Virus record (IMG/VR): IMGVR_UViG_3300045303_000221
Location: 1 to 64,000 of that record
Origin: a virus
DNA length: 64,000 bases
Direction: 5' to 3' (one strand)
The translations under genes and the position numbers were made by a program. Shown here one piece after another: positions 22,985-31,337 of this stretch. Within the stretch, counting starts at the first letter, position 1. Each line of letters starts with the position of its first letter. The notes beneath the pieces are model-generated. The model searched no databases, had not been told where the DNA came from, and saw nothing but the letters and a program-made list of their open reading frames with translations.

Positions 22985-23866
22985 ATGGCACAAGTCACGT
23001 ACGTGAAGAAGGCGCAGGCGCGCTACAAGATGGTGCCGGTGATCGATCCGGCGACCGGCGAGCAGAAGGTCACGCCGGTGATGCGCGCGGACGGCACGCC
23101 GAAGGTCACGAAGCACGGCCACCAGGTCGTGATGCGGCAGACGGTCGCCGACCGGACGCAGCCGCTGCCGCCGCTGGTCTGCGAGTTCTGCAACGAGCCG
23201 ATCGAGGTCGGCACCCCGTACAAGCACGTGTCCCCGAAGTCGGGGCCGTACGGCGGGTATCAGCGCAACCGACACAAGGACTGCCCGGGCTGGCAGGCGT
23301 GGGATCTGACGAACGCCTGGTGGGCGCGCATCGCGCGCGCCACGAGCGGCTTCGACGTGTCGGAGTTCATGGACAACCCGGACGAGTCGTCCGTGGAGAA
23401 CATCCGAGGGGCGCTGGAGCAGGTCGCGGACGAGGTGCGCGGCCTGGCCGAGGAGAGCCGCGAGACGGCCTCCAACATCGAGCAGGGCTTCGGCCACTCC
23501 ACGCAGCAGTCGCAGGAGGCCGAGGATCGCGCCGACGCGCTGGAGGCGTGGGCGGACGAGATCGCCGAGGCCGACCTGCCCGACTTCCCCGAGGCCGAGA
23601 CGGAGACGGAGACGCGGTGGTTCGTGATCAACGTGGACGGCTCCGGCGACGTGGCCGAGGACACGCCGGAAGGCTTCGATGACGAGGCCGAGGCTCGGCG
23701 CTACATGAACGGCATCATCGAGCGCTACCCGCAGGCCAAGGACGACATGGAGCTTGAGTCGCGCGAGGTCGAGGTCACCGGCGACGAGCCGACCGAGGAA
23801 CAGATCGAGAACTGGCGCTCCGAGGTGGAGTCCGCCATCGGGATCGTGGATGAGTCCCCTGTCTAG
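22985..23866 (+). CDS. Zinc-finger and coiled-coil protein, 293 aa
   Basis: ATG 22985 after AGAGAGGAGTACGAC. Residues 60-100 hold LVCEFCNEPIEVGTPYKHV and NRHKDCPGWQAW, a C-x2-C / H-x2-C treble-clef-like site. Residues about 125-200 form an acidic coiled coil (NIRGALEQVADEVRGLAEES). The C-terminus has a Trp/Phe beta strand (RWFVINVDGSGD) and an acidic tail. Related proteins occur in actinophages, but I know no function for them. Followed without gap by 23866. Confidence 0.75.
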   Translation: MAQVTYVKKAQARYKMVPVIDPATGEQKVTPVMRADGTPKVTKHGHQVVMRQTVADRTQPLPPLVCEFCNEPIEVGTPYKHVSPKSGPYGGYQRNRHKDCPGWQAWDLTNAWWARIARATSGFDVSEFMDNPDESSVENIRGALEQVADEVRGLAEESRETASNIEQGFGHSTQQSQEAEDRADALEAWADEIAEADLPDFPEAETETETRWFVINVDGSGDVAEDTPEGFDDEAEARRYMNGIIERYPQAKDDMELESREVEVTGDEPTEEQIENWRSEVESAIGIVDESPV

Positions 23867-24132
23867 TGGGACGCCGGGGCCACAGGATCATCTCCCGCGG
23901 GCCTCTGTCCGCGGGCGTGATCCGTCCCGGGGACGAGTGGGTACTGGTGGAGCTTCGGGACGGCGTGTGGAACGTCTCGCTGCTCCATCAGCCCCCTCGC
24001 GGCTACCCGACGGAGGTGTGCCGGTGCGAGCGGCGCACGCGGTGGGGCGCGGGTCGAGCAGCGCGACGGATGCTGGACGGCTGGCGGCCACGAGGTCGGA
24101 AGCCGCGGGAGTGGACGGTGCACCCGTGGTGA
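23866..24132 (+). CDS. Hypothetical basic protein, 88 aa
   Basis: GTG 23866 overlaps the last base of the previous TAG. Beta-rich N-terminus (GVIRPGDEWVLVELRDGVWN), then an Arg-rich tail (CRCERRTRWGAGRAARRML) with C-x-C. No family recognised. Confidence 0.6.
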   Translation: MGRRGHRIISRGPLSAGVIRPGDEWVLVELRDGVWNVSLLHQPPRGYPTEVCRCERRTRWGAGRAARRMLDGWRPRGRKPREWTVHPW

Positions 24133-24167
24133 CAGAACGTGCGACACTGACCCCCCAGGAGGGGACG

Positions 24168-24524
24168 ATGCGAACGGGACCACGGAAGACGAGGGACGTG
24201 CTGCGGCGGCGTCTGGAGCACCTGGAGGCGAGGATCAGCGCCTCGCGGTCTTCGGATGGCGTGGACCTGTCGTTCGACCGCGCTGAATGCGCGGCCCTGC
24301 GCTCCGCGATCCACGCTGTGGAGCGGACGATCATCCCCACGGAGGGGACGGCGCTGGTGCTGCGCGATGGCCGGGACGGCGGCGCGCAGTTGCTGCTCGT
24401 GACGGACGGCGACGAGGTGGCCGAGGTGAATGCCTCGATCATCGATGGCCGGGTGCAGCTTGTCGCGAAGGGCGACGTGCTGGTGCGCTGGGACAGCGAG
24501 GTCGAGAGCGCGGACGTAGGCTGA
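24168..24524 (+). CDS. Hypothetical protein, 118 aa
   Basis: ATG 24168 after CAGGAGGGGACG. An N-terminal helical pair (VLRRRLEHLEARISASRSSD; RAECAALRSAIHAVERTI) followed by a beta-hairpin region (LLLVTDGDEVAEVNASI). Sits two bases before the methyltransferase gene and is probably cotranscribed with it. Confidence 0.65.
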   Translation: MRTGPRKTRDVLRRRLEHLEARISASRSSDGVDLSFDRAECAALRSAIHAVERTIIPTEGTALVLRDGRDGGAQLLLVTDGDEVAEVNASIIDGRVQLVAKGDVLVRWDSEVESADVG

Positions 24525-24526
24525 GC

Positions 24527-25861
24527 GTGGAGTGGGCGCTGGACGACGGCGACGTGCGGATCGCGCTGGGCGACGCGGCAGAGCGGCTGCGCGAGATGGC
24601 CTCGGGGTCGGTGCAGATGGTCTGCTCCAGCCCGCCGTTCTGGGGTCTACGCGACTACGGGACGGGCACATGGGAGGGCGGCGATCCGGAGCATGAGCAC
24701 GACCGGGTGGGCGCACGCGGCGGTAGGGGCGGCTCCGGATCGCCGGGCAAGAACACGGTCGGCGCGACCCCGGCGACGGTGCCGGTGCCGGAGTGCTCGT
24801 GCGGCGCGCTCTACGTTGATCCGCAGATCGGGATGGAGGAGACGCCGGACGAGTGGGCGGCGCGGCTCGTGGGCGTGTACCGCGAGTGCCGCCGCGTGCT
24901 CCGCGACGACGGCGTGATGTTCGTGGAGGTCGGCGACAGCTACTCCGGGACTCCCCACTGGGGAGGGAACAACGGTCTGGGTCATCCTCCGACCGATGCG
25001 CAGGCCGGTGGGCAGAGGGGGGCGCGTCGGAGCAACGTCGCCGACGCGATCAAGCCGAAGGACATGATCGGCCAGCCGTGGCTGCTCGCGTTCGCGCTCC
25101 GTGCCGACGGGTGGTTCCTGCGCTCGGAGATCATCTGGGCGAAGGCGAACCCGATGCCCGAGTCCGTCACGGACCGCGTGACGCGGGCGCACTCCACGGT
25201 GTTCATGCTGTCGAAGCGGCCACGCTACTTCTGGGACGCGGACGCGATTCGCGAGGCGTACATCATGGACGGCCGGAAGGTGACGACGGTGACCGGCACC
25301 GACGCTTCTGCGCAGCACCGCGACGGCGAGCGGTGGCCGAACCCAATGGGCGCGAACGCCCGCAGCGTGTGGACTCTCGCGACCGAGCCGACGCCGTTCG
25401 CGCACTTCGCCACCTGGCCGCAGGCGCTGGTCGAGCGGATGGTGAAGGCGAGCACGAGCGAGTACGGATGCTGCGTGGCGTGCGGCGCTCCGTGGCGGCG
25501 CGTGGTGGAGCGCGAGGGCGAGTCCACTGGGGAGCGGCTGGCCCGGAAGACGAAGCGGGACGCCGCCGCGCCGATCGCACCGCGTAGCGATGGCGGCTTG
25601 ACGCAGCACGCGGCGGGGAGCCTGCTCGCCGTTCCCCGCGAGGCTCGGATGGTCGGCTGGGAGCCGACGTGCCAGTGCGGCGTCGGCCCGGAGACGATCC
25701 CGGCGACGCGGCCGTGCGTGGTGCTCGACCCGTTCATGGGATCGGGCACAACGGCGCTGGTCGCGCGGCGGCTCGGGAGGCACGCCGTCGGGGTGGAGTT
25801 GAACCCGGACTACCTGGGCATCGCGGCGCGGCGGCTCCAGCAGTTGTCGCTGCTCGCGTGA
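24527..25861 (+). CDS. Beta-class DNA methyltransferase, 444 aa
   Basis: Motif IV is CSSPPFWGLRDYG at about residues 29-41 and motif I is VLDPFMGSGTTALVAR near residue 400, the order of beta-class enzymes; the SPPF/Y form is seen in N4-cytosine and some N6-adenine methyltransferases. EIIWAKANPMPESV and FMLSKRPRYFWDADAIRE are other family blocks. A Cys-rich insert (CCVACGAPW ... CQCG) before motif I is typical of phage members. It could protect phage DNA from host restriction. No cognate endonuclease adjoins it. GTG 24527 follows the previous stop by two bases. Confidence 0.9.
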   Translation: MEWALDDGDVRIALGDAAERLREMASGSVQMVCSSPPFWGLRDYGTGTWEGGDPEHEHDRVGARGGRGGSGSPGKNTVGATPATVPVPECSCGALYVDPQIGMEETPDEWAARLVGVYRECRRVLRDDGVMFVEVGDSYSGTPHWGGNNGLGHPPTDAQAGGQRGARRSNVADAIKPKDMIGQPWLLAFALRADGWFLRSEIIWAKANPMPESVTDRVTRAHSTVFMLSKRPRYFWDADAIREAYIMDGRKVTTVTGTDASAQHRDGERWPNPMGANARSVWTLATEPTPFAHFATWPQALVERMVKASTSEYGCCVACGAPWRRVVEREGESTGERLARKTKRDAAAPIAPRSDGGLTQHAAGSLLAVPREARMVGWEPTCQCGVGPETIPATRPCVVLDPFMGSGTTALVARRLGRHAVGVELNPDYLGIAARRLQQLSLLA

Positions 25862-25884
25862 CCCCGCTGTGATCGTTGGTCGTG

Positions 25885-25901
25885 TACGCTCGCAGTCGAT
25901 G
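25885..25901 (+). promoter_or_regulatory. Leaderless promoter for 25899
   Basis: TACGCT (25885-25890), eight bases, then ATG 25899 without RBS. Confidence 0.6.
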
Positions 25902-26399
25902 GCGGACCGTGGGCGTCACGAGCGGCAAGAGGTGGAACGGCGGGTGGCCCGAGAGCTAGGCCGGATCGCCGACGCCCTGGAGGCGCGCGTGCGTCGGCGC
26001 GACAAACTGCCCGCGTGGGCGGAGAGGATGGAAGCGAAGATGGCGGATCTCGATCAGGCGATTCTCGACCTGCAGGCGGCAACGAAGTCGGTCGTGGAGG
26101 ACGCGAAGAACGCGGTCGTGAACGAGCTTCACCGGCTCTCGGACGAGGTGCGCAACGCGCCCGACACGGACGCGGCGGCCGAGAAGATCAGCGCGGTAGC
26201 GGAGTCGCTGTCGCAGGCGGCGGTGGACATGAAGTCGGCGGTGGACGAGACGGACGGCGACGAAGCCGCTCCGGCCGACCCCGGCACCGGCGAGGCTCCG
26301 GCGGACGGCACAGCGGAGCCGCTGCCCGACCTGCCCGGCGACCCGGTGAACACCGAGGATCTGGGCACCGGCGACGGCGGCGACCTCCCCCCCGCCTGA
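25899..26399 (+). CDS. Coiled-coil protein with acidic tail, 166 aa
   Basis: ATG 25899 is set by the TACGCT box. Residues 1-105 are helical with heptads (VERRVARELGRIADALEARV; ILDLQAATKSVVEDAKNAVV); the last 50 residues are Pro/Asp/Gly-rich (PADPGTGEAPADGTAEPLP). A terminator follows. Possibly a structural or scaffold-like protein, but nothing specific shows that. Confidence 0.65.
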   Translation: MADRGRHERQEVERRVARELGRIADALEARVRRRDKLPAWAERMEAKMADLDQAILDLQAATKSVVEDAKNAVVNELHRLSDEVRNAPDTDAAAEKISAVAESLSQAAVDMKSAVDETDGDEAAPADPGTGEAPADGTAEPLPDLPGDPVNTEDLGTGDGGDLPPA

Positions 26400-26425
26400 C
26401 CGACCCCTCACGCCCGATGATGTAG

Positions 26426-26451
26426 CGAAGCCCGGCTCCGGCCGGGCTTCG
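26426..26451 (+). terminator. Terminator with TCCG tetraloop
   Basis: 11-bp stem CGAAGCCCGGC/GCCGGGCTTCG closed by C(TCCG)G, then TCGTTCT. Confidence 0.85.
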
Positions 26452-26460
26452 TCGTTCTAG

Positions 26461-26509
26461 CTCACGACGTGTTATACTTGGGGTGCGGGGAGAGTCCCCG
26501 CAGAGAGGA
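26461..26509 (+). promoter_or_regulatory. Promoter-hairpin-RBS cassette for 26520
   Basis: CTCACGACGTGT, TATACT (26473-26478), hairpin GCGGGG/CCCCGC (26485-26501, loop AGAGT), AGAGAGGAG. Confidence 0.8.
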
Positions 26510-26519
26510 GACGCAGGAC

Positions 26520-26996
26520 ATGACCCGACGGTATGTGAGTTGCGCGGAGACGGCGAAGCTGGTTCGCGCCGCACTCAAGGCGAAGTTCCCGGGGGTGAAG
26601 TTCTCGGTCCGATCCCACACCTACTCGGGTGGGGCGTCGATCGACGTGACGTGGCTGGATGGGCCGACCGGCAAGGACGTGGCGCTGGTGACGGAGCTTT
26701 ACCGCGGCTCGACCTTCGACGGGATGATCGATCTGAGGACGAGCCACACGACGCTGCTCGCCAGCCCGGACGGGTCGGTCGAGGAGGTTCACTTCGCAGC
26801 GGACTACGTGTTCACGCACCGCAACCTGTCGCCGGAGTTCCAGGCGACCCTGGGCGCGATGTACGAGGCGGAGTACGGCGCGGTGTACGACCGCGAGGCG
26901 TACGACAACAGCGCCGACCACTACTACCGCAAGCTCGTGAGCGAGACGTGGGGGCCGCTGCGGAAGGTCGCGAAGATGGAAGGGGCGACGAGGTGA
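26520..26996 (+). CDS. LPD29-like domain protein, 158 aa
   Basis: ATG 26520. The first 60 residues (YVSCAETAKLVRAALKAKF, PGVKFSVRSHTYSGGASI, DVTWLDGP) match the LPD29 domain, named as a part of large polyvalent proteins of phages and conjugative elements; free-standing copies are common in phages. The rest is helical with many Tyr. Biochemical role not known. Overlaps the next gene by four bases. Confidence 0.7.
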   Translation: MTRRYVSCAETAKLVRAALKAKFPGVKFSVRSHTYSGGASIDVTWLDGPTGKDVALVTELYRGSTFDGMIDLRTSHTTLLASPDGSVEEVHFAADYVFTHRNLSPEFQATLGAMYEAEYGAVYDREAYDNSADHYYRKLVSETWGPLRKVAKMEGATR

Positions 26997-27286
26997 AGAC
27001 CTCCATCCGGATCGCGCGGGTGCTGGACTCTGCGTCCGATCAGGTGCTCGCTTCCGGGGAGGGTGTGGAGGCCGCGATCGAACTCGGCATCCGCGCCGTC
27101 CCCCGCAACCAGGCCCCGACGAAGGCGGCTGTCATCGACCACCTGTGCATGTGGTGGAACGGCGTCGGTCAGATGAAGTCGAAGAACTACTGGACGTGGG
27201 ACCGCATCCGCGACTACTTCGACAACGCGCCGAACCGGGCGAGCCTGCTCAACCAGTGCGCCGACTTCTGGCGCGGAGGGAACTGA
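26993..27286 (+). CDS. Hypothetical protein, 97 aa, paralogue of 12553
   Basis: GTG 26993 overlaps the previous stop. Same pattern as 12553: AIELGIRAVP, AVIDHLCMWWNGVG, YWTWDRIRDYFDN, QCADFWRGGN at the C-terminus. The two copies head or follow similar small-gene clusters, so a duplicated block is possible. Function unknown. Confidence 0.65.
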   Translation: MKTSIRIARVLDSASDQVLASGEGVEAAIELGIRAVPRNQAPTKAAVIDHLCMWWNGVGQMKSKNYWTWDRIRDYFDNAPNRASLLNQCADFWRGGN

Positions 27287-27471
27287 TGGCGATGAACAAG
27301 CGCGAAGGCATCCGCTACCACGTGGACGCGCTCCCGCACGGCCGGGGGCAGATGGTGGCCGACCTGATCGACGGCGGCAAGCTCGTGCAGACGTGGCCGG
27401 TCGGAAGCCCGGCCCCGTTCGACACGGTGCAGCGCGCGGCTGATGAGGCGAACGGCGAGCGCCGGGCATGA
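27286..27471 (+). CDS. Hypothetical protein, 61 aa
   Basis: ATG 27286 overlaps the previous stop by one base. Small basic beta-type product (EGIRYHVDALPHGRGQMVAD). Overlaps the next gene by four bases. Function unknown. Confidence 0.6.
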   Translation: MAMNKREGIRYHVDALPHGRGQMVADLIDGGKLVQTWPVGSPAPFDTVQRAADEANGERRA

Positions 27472-27953
27472 CGCTCGCGCCGGGTGATCGTGTCGCCTAC
27501 GAGGCGCACGGCAACTTCGTGGTGATCGGCGACGACCACTGGCCGGGCAGGATCGGCTACGTGCTCGCCGTCGATCAGTCCTCCGCCGCCGTCGTCTGGG
27601 AGGGCGGCAGCACGAGCACGCTGCCGTTCTCGCGGCTGCGGCTGATCGCGCCGGAGCGGTTCTGTCAGATGTGCTTCCGCAACGTGTACCTCGCGCACGG
27701 CGTGCAGACCGGGCACCTGATGGAGTGGGTGCCGGACAGCGAGGGCGAGGTGACGCTGATCGGCGGCCGGGCGGTGTCGCTGGATTCGACGGAGGCTGAC
27801 CGGCAGGTGCGGCGGCGGAAGATGATGCGCGCGAACGAGGAGATCAACAGGCTCGTCGCGCACTGGCGCATCTGCTCGTCGTCGCCGAAGTACGTGGGTG
27901 TACCATCCCGACGTGGCTCACGACGTAGGCCAACTAGCGATCACCCGTCCTGA
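27468..27953 (+). CDS. Hypothetical protein, 161 aa
   Basis: ATG 27468 overlaps the previous stop (ATGA). The start TLAPGDRVAYEAHGNFVVIG and RIGYVLAVDQSSAAVVWEGG reads as a KOW/SH3-type barrel; then FCQMCFRNVYLAHGVQTGH offers C-x2-C plus His. The end overlaps the next gene by 41 bases, longer than elsewhere, so the last codons or the next start are less certain. Confidence 0.6.
   Translation: MTLAPGDRVAYEAHGNFVVIGDDHWPGRIGYVLAVDQSSAAVVWEGGSTSTLPFSRLRLIAPERFCQMCFRNVYLAHGVQTGHLMEWVPDSEGEVTLIGGRAVSLDSTEADRQVRRRKMMRANEEINRLVAHWRICSSSPKYVGVPSRRGSRRRPTSDHPS
27901..27915 (+). promoter_or_regulatory. Leaderless promoter for 27913, inside a gene
   Basis: TACCAT (27901-27906), six bases, then GTG 27913. 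It lies within the 3' end of the 27468 gene. Confidence 0.5.
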
Positions 27954-28170
27954 GCGGGCCTGGGACGTGCACCGGCTGACCGAGCGTCAGCACGGCGTGC
28001 TGGAGTGGGCGCGGCTGCACGGCGACGTGCGTACCCGCGAGCTTCGCCGGGCGCATGGCTACTCGCGGCCGTCGGCGGCGTTGAAGGTGTTGGAGCGGCG
28101 GGGTCTGCTGCGGAAGGTCGGGCGCGGCCGGTACGTGCCGGTCGCCGCGCCGACCGAGGTGGCGGCATGA
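27913..28170 (+). CDS. Winged-helix DNA-binding protein, 85 aa
   Basis: GTG 27913 fits the leaderless box; GTG 27898 in frame is an alternative. The body is one winged helix: LTERQHGVLEWARLHGDV, RTRELRRAHGYSRPSAALKV as the HTH, LERRGLLRKVGRGRYVP as the wing. This size and shape suits a phage transcription regulator. It lies just upstream of the packaging genes. Target unknown. Confidence 0.7.
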   Translation: MAHDVGQLAITRPERAWDVHRLTERQHGVLEWARLHGDVRTRELRRAHGYSRPSAALKVLERRGLLRKVGRGRYVPVAAPTEVAA

Positions 28171-28286
28171 AGATGCTGGCGGCGCTCGGTCTGATCCTGT
28201 GGCTGGCCGCCGACTCGCGGTTCGGGCTGATCCTGTTCTCGGGCAGCCTCGCGCTGGCGCTGATGAGCAGCGGGAGGACGGCGTGA
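28167..28286 (+). CDS. Membrane microprotein, 39 aa
   Basis: ATG 28167 overlaps the previous stop and is overlapped by the next GTG. MKMLAALGLILWLAADSRFG then LILFSGSLALALMSSG: one or two hydrophobic segments. No RBS needed if coupled. Function unknown. Confidence 0.5.
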   Translation: MKMLAALGLILWLAADSRFGLILFSGSLALALMSSGRTA

Positions 28287-28768
28287 CGACGGACGTGAAG
28301 CCGACGTTCACCGGGCCGGGCGGGAGCGCGTGGGAAGTGGCCGTGCCGGACGCGCCGGGCCACGGGCAGGTGTGCCAGTGGCTGCTGTTCGCGCCCACCG
28401 CGCACCCGTTCTGGAACTTCCACGTCATCACGGTCGCGCACCTGCTGCCGATCGAGGGCGTGAAGGACGCGCACGTCCAGTTCCCGGGCGCGTCGCACGA
28501 AATGCTCGTGCTGGCGCTCGATCCGGAGACGGAGGACGCGATCGACCCGGCTGACGCCGCGACGCAGAAGCAGTGGATGCAGCCGCCGGACGCCGTGGTG
28601 CAGTTCATCGTCGCGAACGACGAGCAGGCGTGCGCCGTGGCGCGGTTCTCGGCGCAGGCCGTGACGCAGGGACTGATCGCCCCGGACTCGGACTTCAGGC
28701 AAGCGTGGGAGGTGGGCGTGGCGGCGACGGCTGAGCACGTCCGGCTCGGCGAGCACCCGGAGGGCTGA
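28283..28768 (+). CDS. Hypothetical protein upstream of terminase, 161 aa
   Basis: GTG 28283 overlaps the previous stop; its stop overlaps the terminase ATG by one base, so the two are coupled. Product VTTDVKPTFTGPGGSAWEVA, HVITVAHLLPIEGVKDAHVQ, EMLVLALDPETEDAID: alpha/beta. Position suggests a packaging or capsid-linked role, but the sequence is not recognised. Confidence 0.65.
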   Translation: MTTDVKPTFTGPGGSAWEVAVPDAPGHGQVCQWLLFAPTAHPFWNFHVITVAHLLPIEGVKDAHVQFPGASHEMLVLALDPETEDAIDPADAATQKQWMQPPDAVVQFIVANDEQACAVARFSAQAVTQGLIAPDSDFRQAWEVGVAATAEHVRLGEHPEG

Positions 28769-30540
28769 TGCCGTCGCACGCGATCACCACGCTGCGCGGG
28801 AAGATGGCCGGGGCGGCGACGCGGCGGCTCAACGAGGCGCGCGCGGTGCAGGCGCGGAAGGTCAGCGAGACGGGCTTCTACGAGTGGGCGCTGCGCATCC
28901 CGGAGCCGAAGACGGGGACGCTCGACTTCGACAAGTTCCCGTTCCAGAAAGAGATGTACCAGGAGTCCGGCGAGCGCGAGATCGTGGTGAAGAAGGCCAC
29001 CCAGATCGGCGTGTCGGCGTACCTGATCCGGTGGTCGCTGTTCTACGCCGACACGCGCGGCTGGTCGGTGCTCTACATCTTCCCGACGGTGAAGCAGTTG
29101 TACGACCTGTCGGACGCGCGGGTGCAGCCGCTGATCGACAACACGGAGTACCTGCGCGGCCGGGTGCCGCGCACGCGGGTGCAGAACAAGGGCCTGAAGG
29201 GCGTCGGCCTCGGGCTGGTCTACTTCCGCGGCTCGGAGCGCAAGCGGGCGCTCGACTCGGTGGACGCGGACGCCATCGCCTTCGATGAGTACGACACGCT
29301 GACGCAGGACAACCTGCCGGACGCCGAGCGGCGCGTGTCCGGCTCCGAGCACGGCCTGCTGCGCCGCGTCGGCGTGCCGTCGGTGCCGGACTTCGGGGTC
29401 AGCGCGGGGTACGAGCGCAGCGACCAGCGGCGGTGGCTGACGAAGTGCGAGGGGTGCGGCGAGTGGCAGCCGATCGACTTCTGGAAGAACGTGGACCAGG
29501 AGCGGATGATGGTCGTCTGTTTCGTGTGCCGGAAGCCGCTGGAGGTGGAGCGCGGCGAGTGGGTGGCGCAGTACCCGGAGCGCGACGTGCGCGGCTACCA
29601 CGCGCCGCGGCTGATCGTGCCGCGCATCGCTCGGAACGAGAACGGTGCTCTGGAGGGCATCGTCAAGGAGAGCAAGAAGCGGAAGCCGTACGAGGTCACC
29701 GTCTTCCACAACAAGGACCTGGCCGAGGACTACGCACCGGCGGAGGGGCGGCTGACGCTGGCGGCCATCCAGGCGGCGCAGACGGCGGGCGGCGGCTACG
29801 CGCAGTTGACGGGGTACACCGGCGACCGGCTGGTGACGATGGGCGTGGACGTGGCGTCCACCCGGAACCTGAACGTGCGGATCTCTGAGCACCTGCGCGA
29901 CGGCGTGAAGCGGGCGCTCTACATCGGGGAGGCCAAGAGCTTCGATGAGGTGGGCGAGTTGATCCGCCGGTTCCGGGTGAACATGACGGCGATCGACCAC
30001 CTGCCCGAGCACCGGCTGGCGATGGGCCTGGCGGAGCAGTACGCGGGCCTCGTCTACCTGGTGAACTACTCGGCTCCGAAGGTGGGGCCGGTGCTGACCG
30101 TGAATGAGGGGCTGCGGACGGCGAGCGTGCGGCGGACGGAGGCGATCGACGCGACGTTCCAGCAGATGCGCGAGCAGCGCAACCACCTGCCGATCGACCT
30201 GCCGGAGGGCTACGCGCAGCAGATGACGACGCTCGTGCGGCACGTGACGGTGGACGAGTCGGACAAGGTGGTCGTGAGCTACAAGGCGACCGGCCCGCAC
30301 GACTATGCGCAGGCCGAGGTGTACGACCTGATCGCGGGCGAGTTGTGGACGTTCCGGCAGGCCGTCGATGCCGAGATGCAGTCGGAGCTTCGGCCGCTCG
30401 ATGACATGCTGGAGTTTGAGCGCAGCGCGCTGTCGGACGAGAGCGTCGGCTACTCGCCGGGGCCGAGCCTGGACGAGGGGTTCGCGGAGGATGAACTGCC
30501 GGACTACGACGATCCCGAGGTGGCTGGCGGCGACTGGTGA
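28768..30540 (+). CDS. terL: Terminase large subunit, GpA-like, 590 aa
   Basis: ATPase-nuclease motor that cuts and packages phage DNA. The ATPase half shows FQKEMYQESGEREIVVKKAT then QIGVSAYLIRW, the divergent Walker A of GpA-like terminases (K-x-x-Q-x-G-x-S/T), then VDADAIAFDEYDTL as Walker B. A zinc knuckle (CEGCGEWQPI ... CFVCRKPLEV, residues 227-266) sits between domains, as in GpA proteins. The nuclease half starts MGVDVASTRNLNVRISEH, an RNase-H-like first Asp strand, with TAIDHLPEHR as the next. ATG 28768 overlaps the previous stop. Length is normal. Confidence 0.9.
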   Translation: MPSHAITTLRGKMAGAATRRLNEARAVQARKVSETGFYEWALRIPEPKTGTLDFDKFPFQKEMYQESGEREIVVKKATQIGVSAYLIRWSLFYADTRGWSVLYIFPTVKQLYDLSDARVQPLIDNTEYLRGRVPRTRVQNKGLKGVGLGLVYFRGSERKRALDSVDADAIAFDEYDTLTQDNLPDAERRVSGSEHGLLRRVGVPSVPDFGVSAGYERSDQRRWLTKCEGCGEWQPIDFWKNVDQERMMVVCFVCRKPLEVERGEWVAQYPERDVRGYHAPRLIVPRIARNENGALEGIVKESKKRKPYEVTVFHNKDLAEDYAPAEGRLTLAAIQAAQTAGGGYAQLTGYTGDRLVTMGVDVASTRNLNVRISEHLRDGVKRALYIGEAKSFDEVGELIRRFRVNMTAIDHLPEHRLAMGLAEQYAGLVYLVNYSAPKVGPVLTVNEGLRTASVRRTEAIDATFQQMREQRNHLPIDLPEGYAQQMTTLVRHVTVDESDKVVVSYKATGPHDYAQAEVYDLIAGELWTFRQAVDAEMQSELRPLDDMLEFERSALSDESVGYSPGPSLDEGFAEDELPDYDDPEVAGGDW

Positions 30541-30743
30541 GCGATCAGTACGGGAAGCGGTGGCGCGGCGGGGTGGACTGGCACAAGTGGGGCGTCGCGC
30601 TGATCGTGATGGTCGGCGAGTCGCGCGACGTGCCGGGGGACACGACGGTCATGTACGTGGAGCCGTGGCAGATCCACGTGCAGGTCGGGCCGTGGTGGGG
30701 CGACGTGCGTGGCCGGTTCCCGGACACGCCTGGGCCTGCCTAG
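30537..30743 (+). CDS. Hypothetical protein, 68 aa
   Basis: GTG 30537 overlaps the terminase stop (GTGA). Small Trp-rich beta product (RWRGGVDWHKWGVALIVMVG; EPWQIHVQVGPWWGDVRG). Ends where a new cassette starts. Confidence 0.65.
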   Translation: MSDQYGKRWRGGVDWHKWGVALIVMVGESRDVPGDTTVMYVEPWQIHVQVGPWWGDVRGRFPDTPGPA

Positions 30744-30794
30744 CTCACGACGTGCTATACTTGGGGTGCGGGGAGGGACCCCGCAGAGAGGCAG
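30743..30794 (+). promoter_or_regulatory. Promoter-hairpin-RBS cassette for 30802
   Basis: CTCACGACGTGC, TATACT (30756-30761), hairpin GCGGGG/CCCCGC (30768-30784, loop AGGGA), AGAGAGGCAGG. Confidence 0.8.
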
Positions 30795-30801
30795 GTGCGA
30801 C

Positions 30802-31077
30802 ATGGGCACGACGAGGACCCCGACCTTCCGCGTGGAGGCGACCTCGGTACGGCTGCGCGACGGCAAGCGGTTCCACGAGGTGCTGCTCGGCTGGCGCGGC
30901 ACGGCGACGGACGCGAAGCTCGCGGAGTGGGTCGAGACGTTCGACACGGCGACCGCGCCGGGCGGCGTGAACGCCCACCTCGGGCAGCACCAGACGACGC
31001 GCGCGAAGGTCGTCCGGCAGACCACCGGCGAGACGGTCGCGACGTTCGTCCGCCCGATGTTTGAGGCGGTGGCGTGA
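30802..31077 (+). CDS. Hypothetical protein, 91 aa
   Basis: ATG 30802 after AGAGAGGCAGGTGCGAC. Beta-strand start (TPTFRVEATSVRLRDGKRFH) then a helix and a final strand. Overlaps the next gene by one base (TGATG). Family unknown. Confidence 0.65.
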   Translation: MGTTRTPTFRVEATSVRLRDGKRFHEVLLGWRGTATDAKLAEWVETFDTATAPGGVNAHLGQHQTTRAKVVRQTTGETVATFVRPMFEAVA

Positions 31078-31337
31078 TGGCGGTTGACCACGCGACCTGG
31101 CCGTATCGCTACCCGAACACGTACGAGATGCACATGCGCAACGTCGTGACCGGCGAGGTGCGCCACGTGCTGGCGAAGGCGTTCGACTCCACGACCGCGC
31201 TGGCGTACGTGCTGCGCAACGAGCGGACGGGCCAGTGGGTGCTGGACGGCTTCGTCTACGACGAGCAGACGGGCGGCGGAGGCCGTGCCGGGACGCTCCA
31301 CCCGCGGCAGGCCGGGACGCCGGGGTACGTGCCGTGA
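31077..31337 (+). CDS. Hypothetical protein, 86 aa
   Basis: ATG 31077 (GTG 31074 in frame just before). Product ATWPYRYPNTYEMHMRNVVT, AKAFDSTTALAYVLRNERTG; a Gly-rich tail. Four-base overlap with 31334. Function unknown. Confidence 0.65.
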   Translation: MAVDHATWPYRYPNTYEMHMRNVVTGEVRHVLAKAFDSTTALAYVLRNERTGQWVLDGFVYDEQTGGGGRAGTLHPRQAGTPGYVP

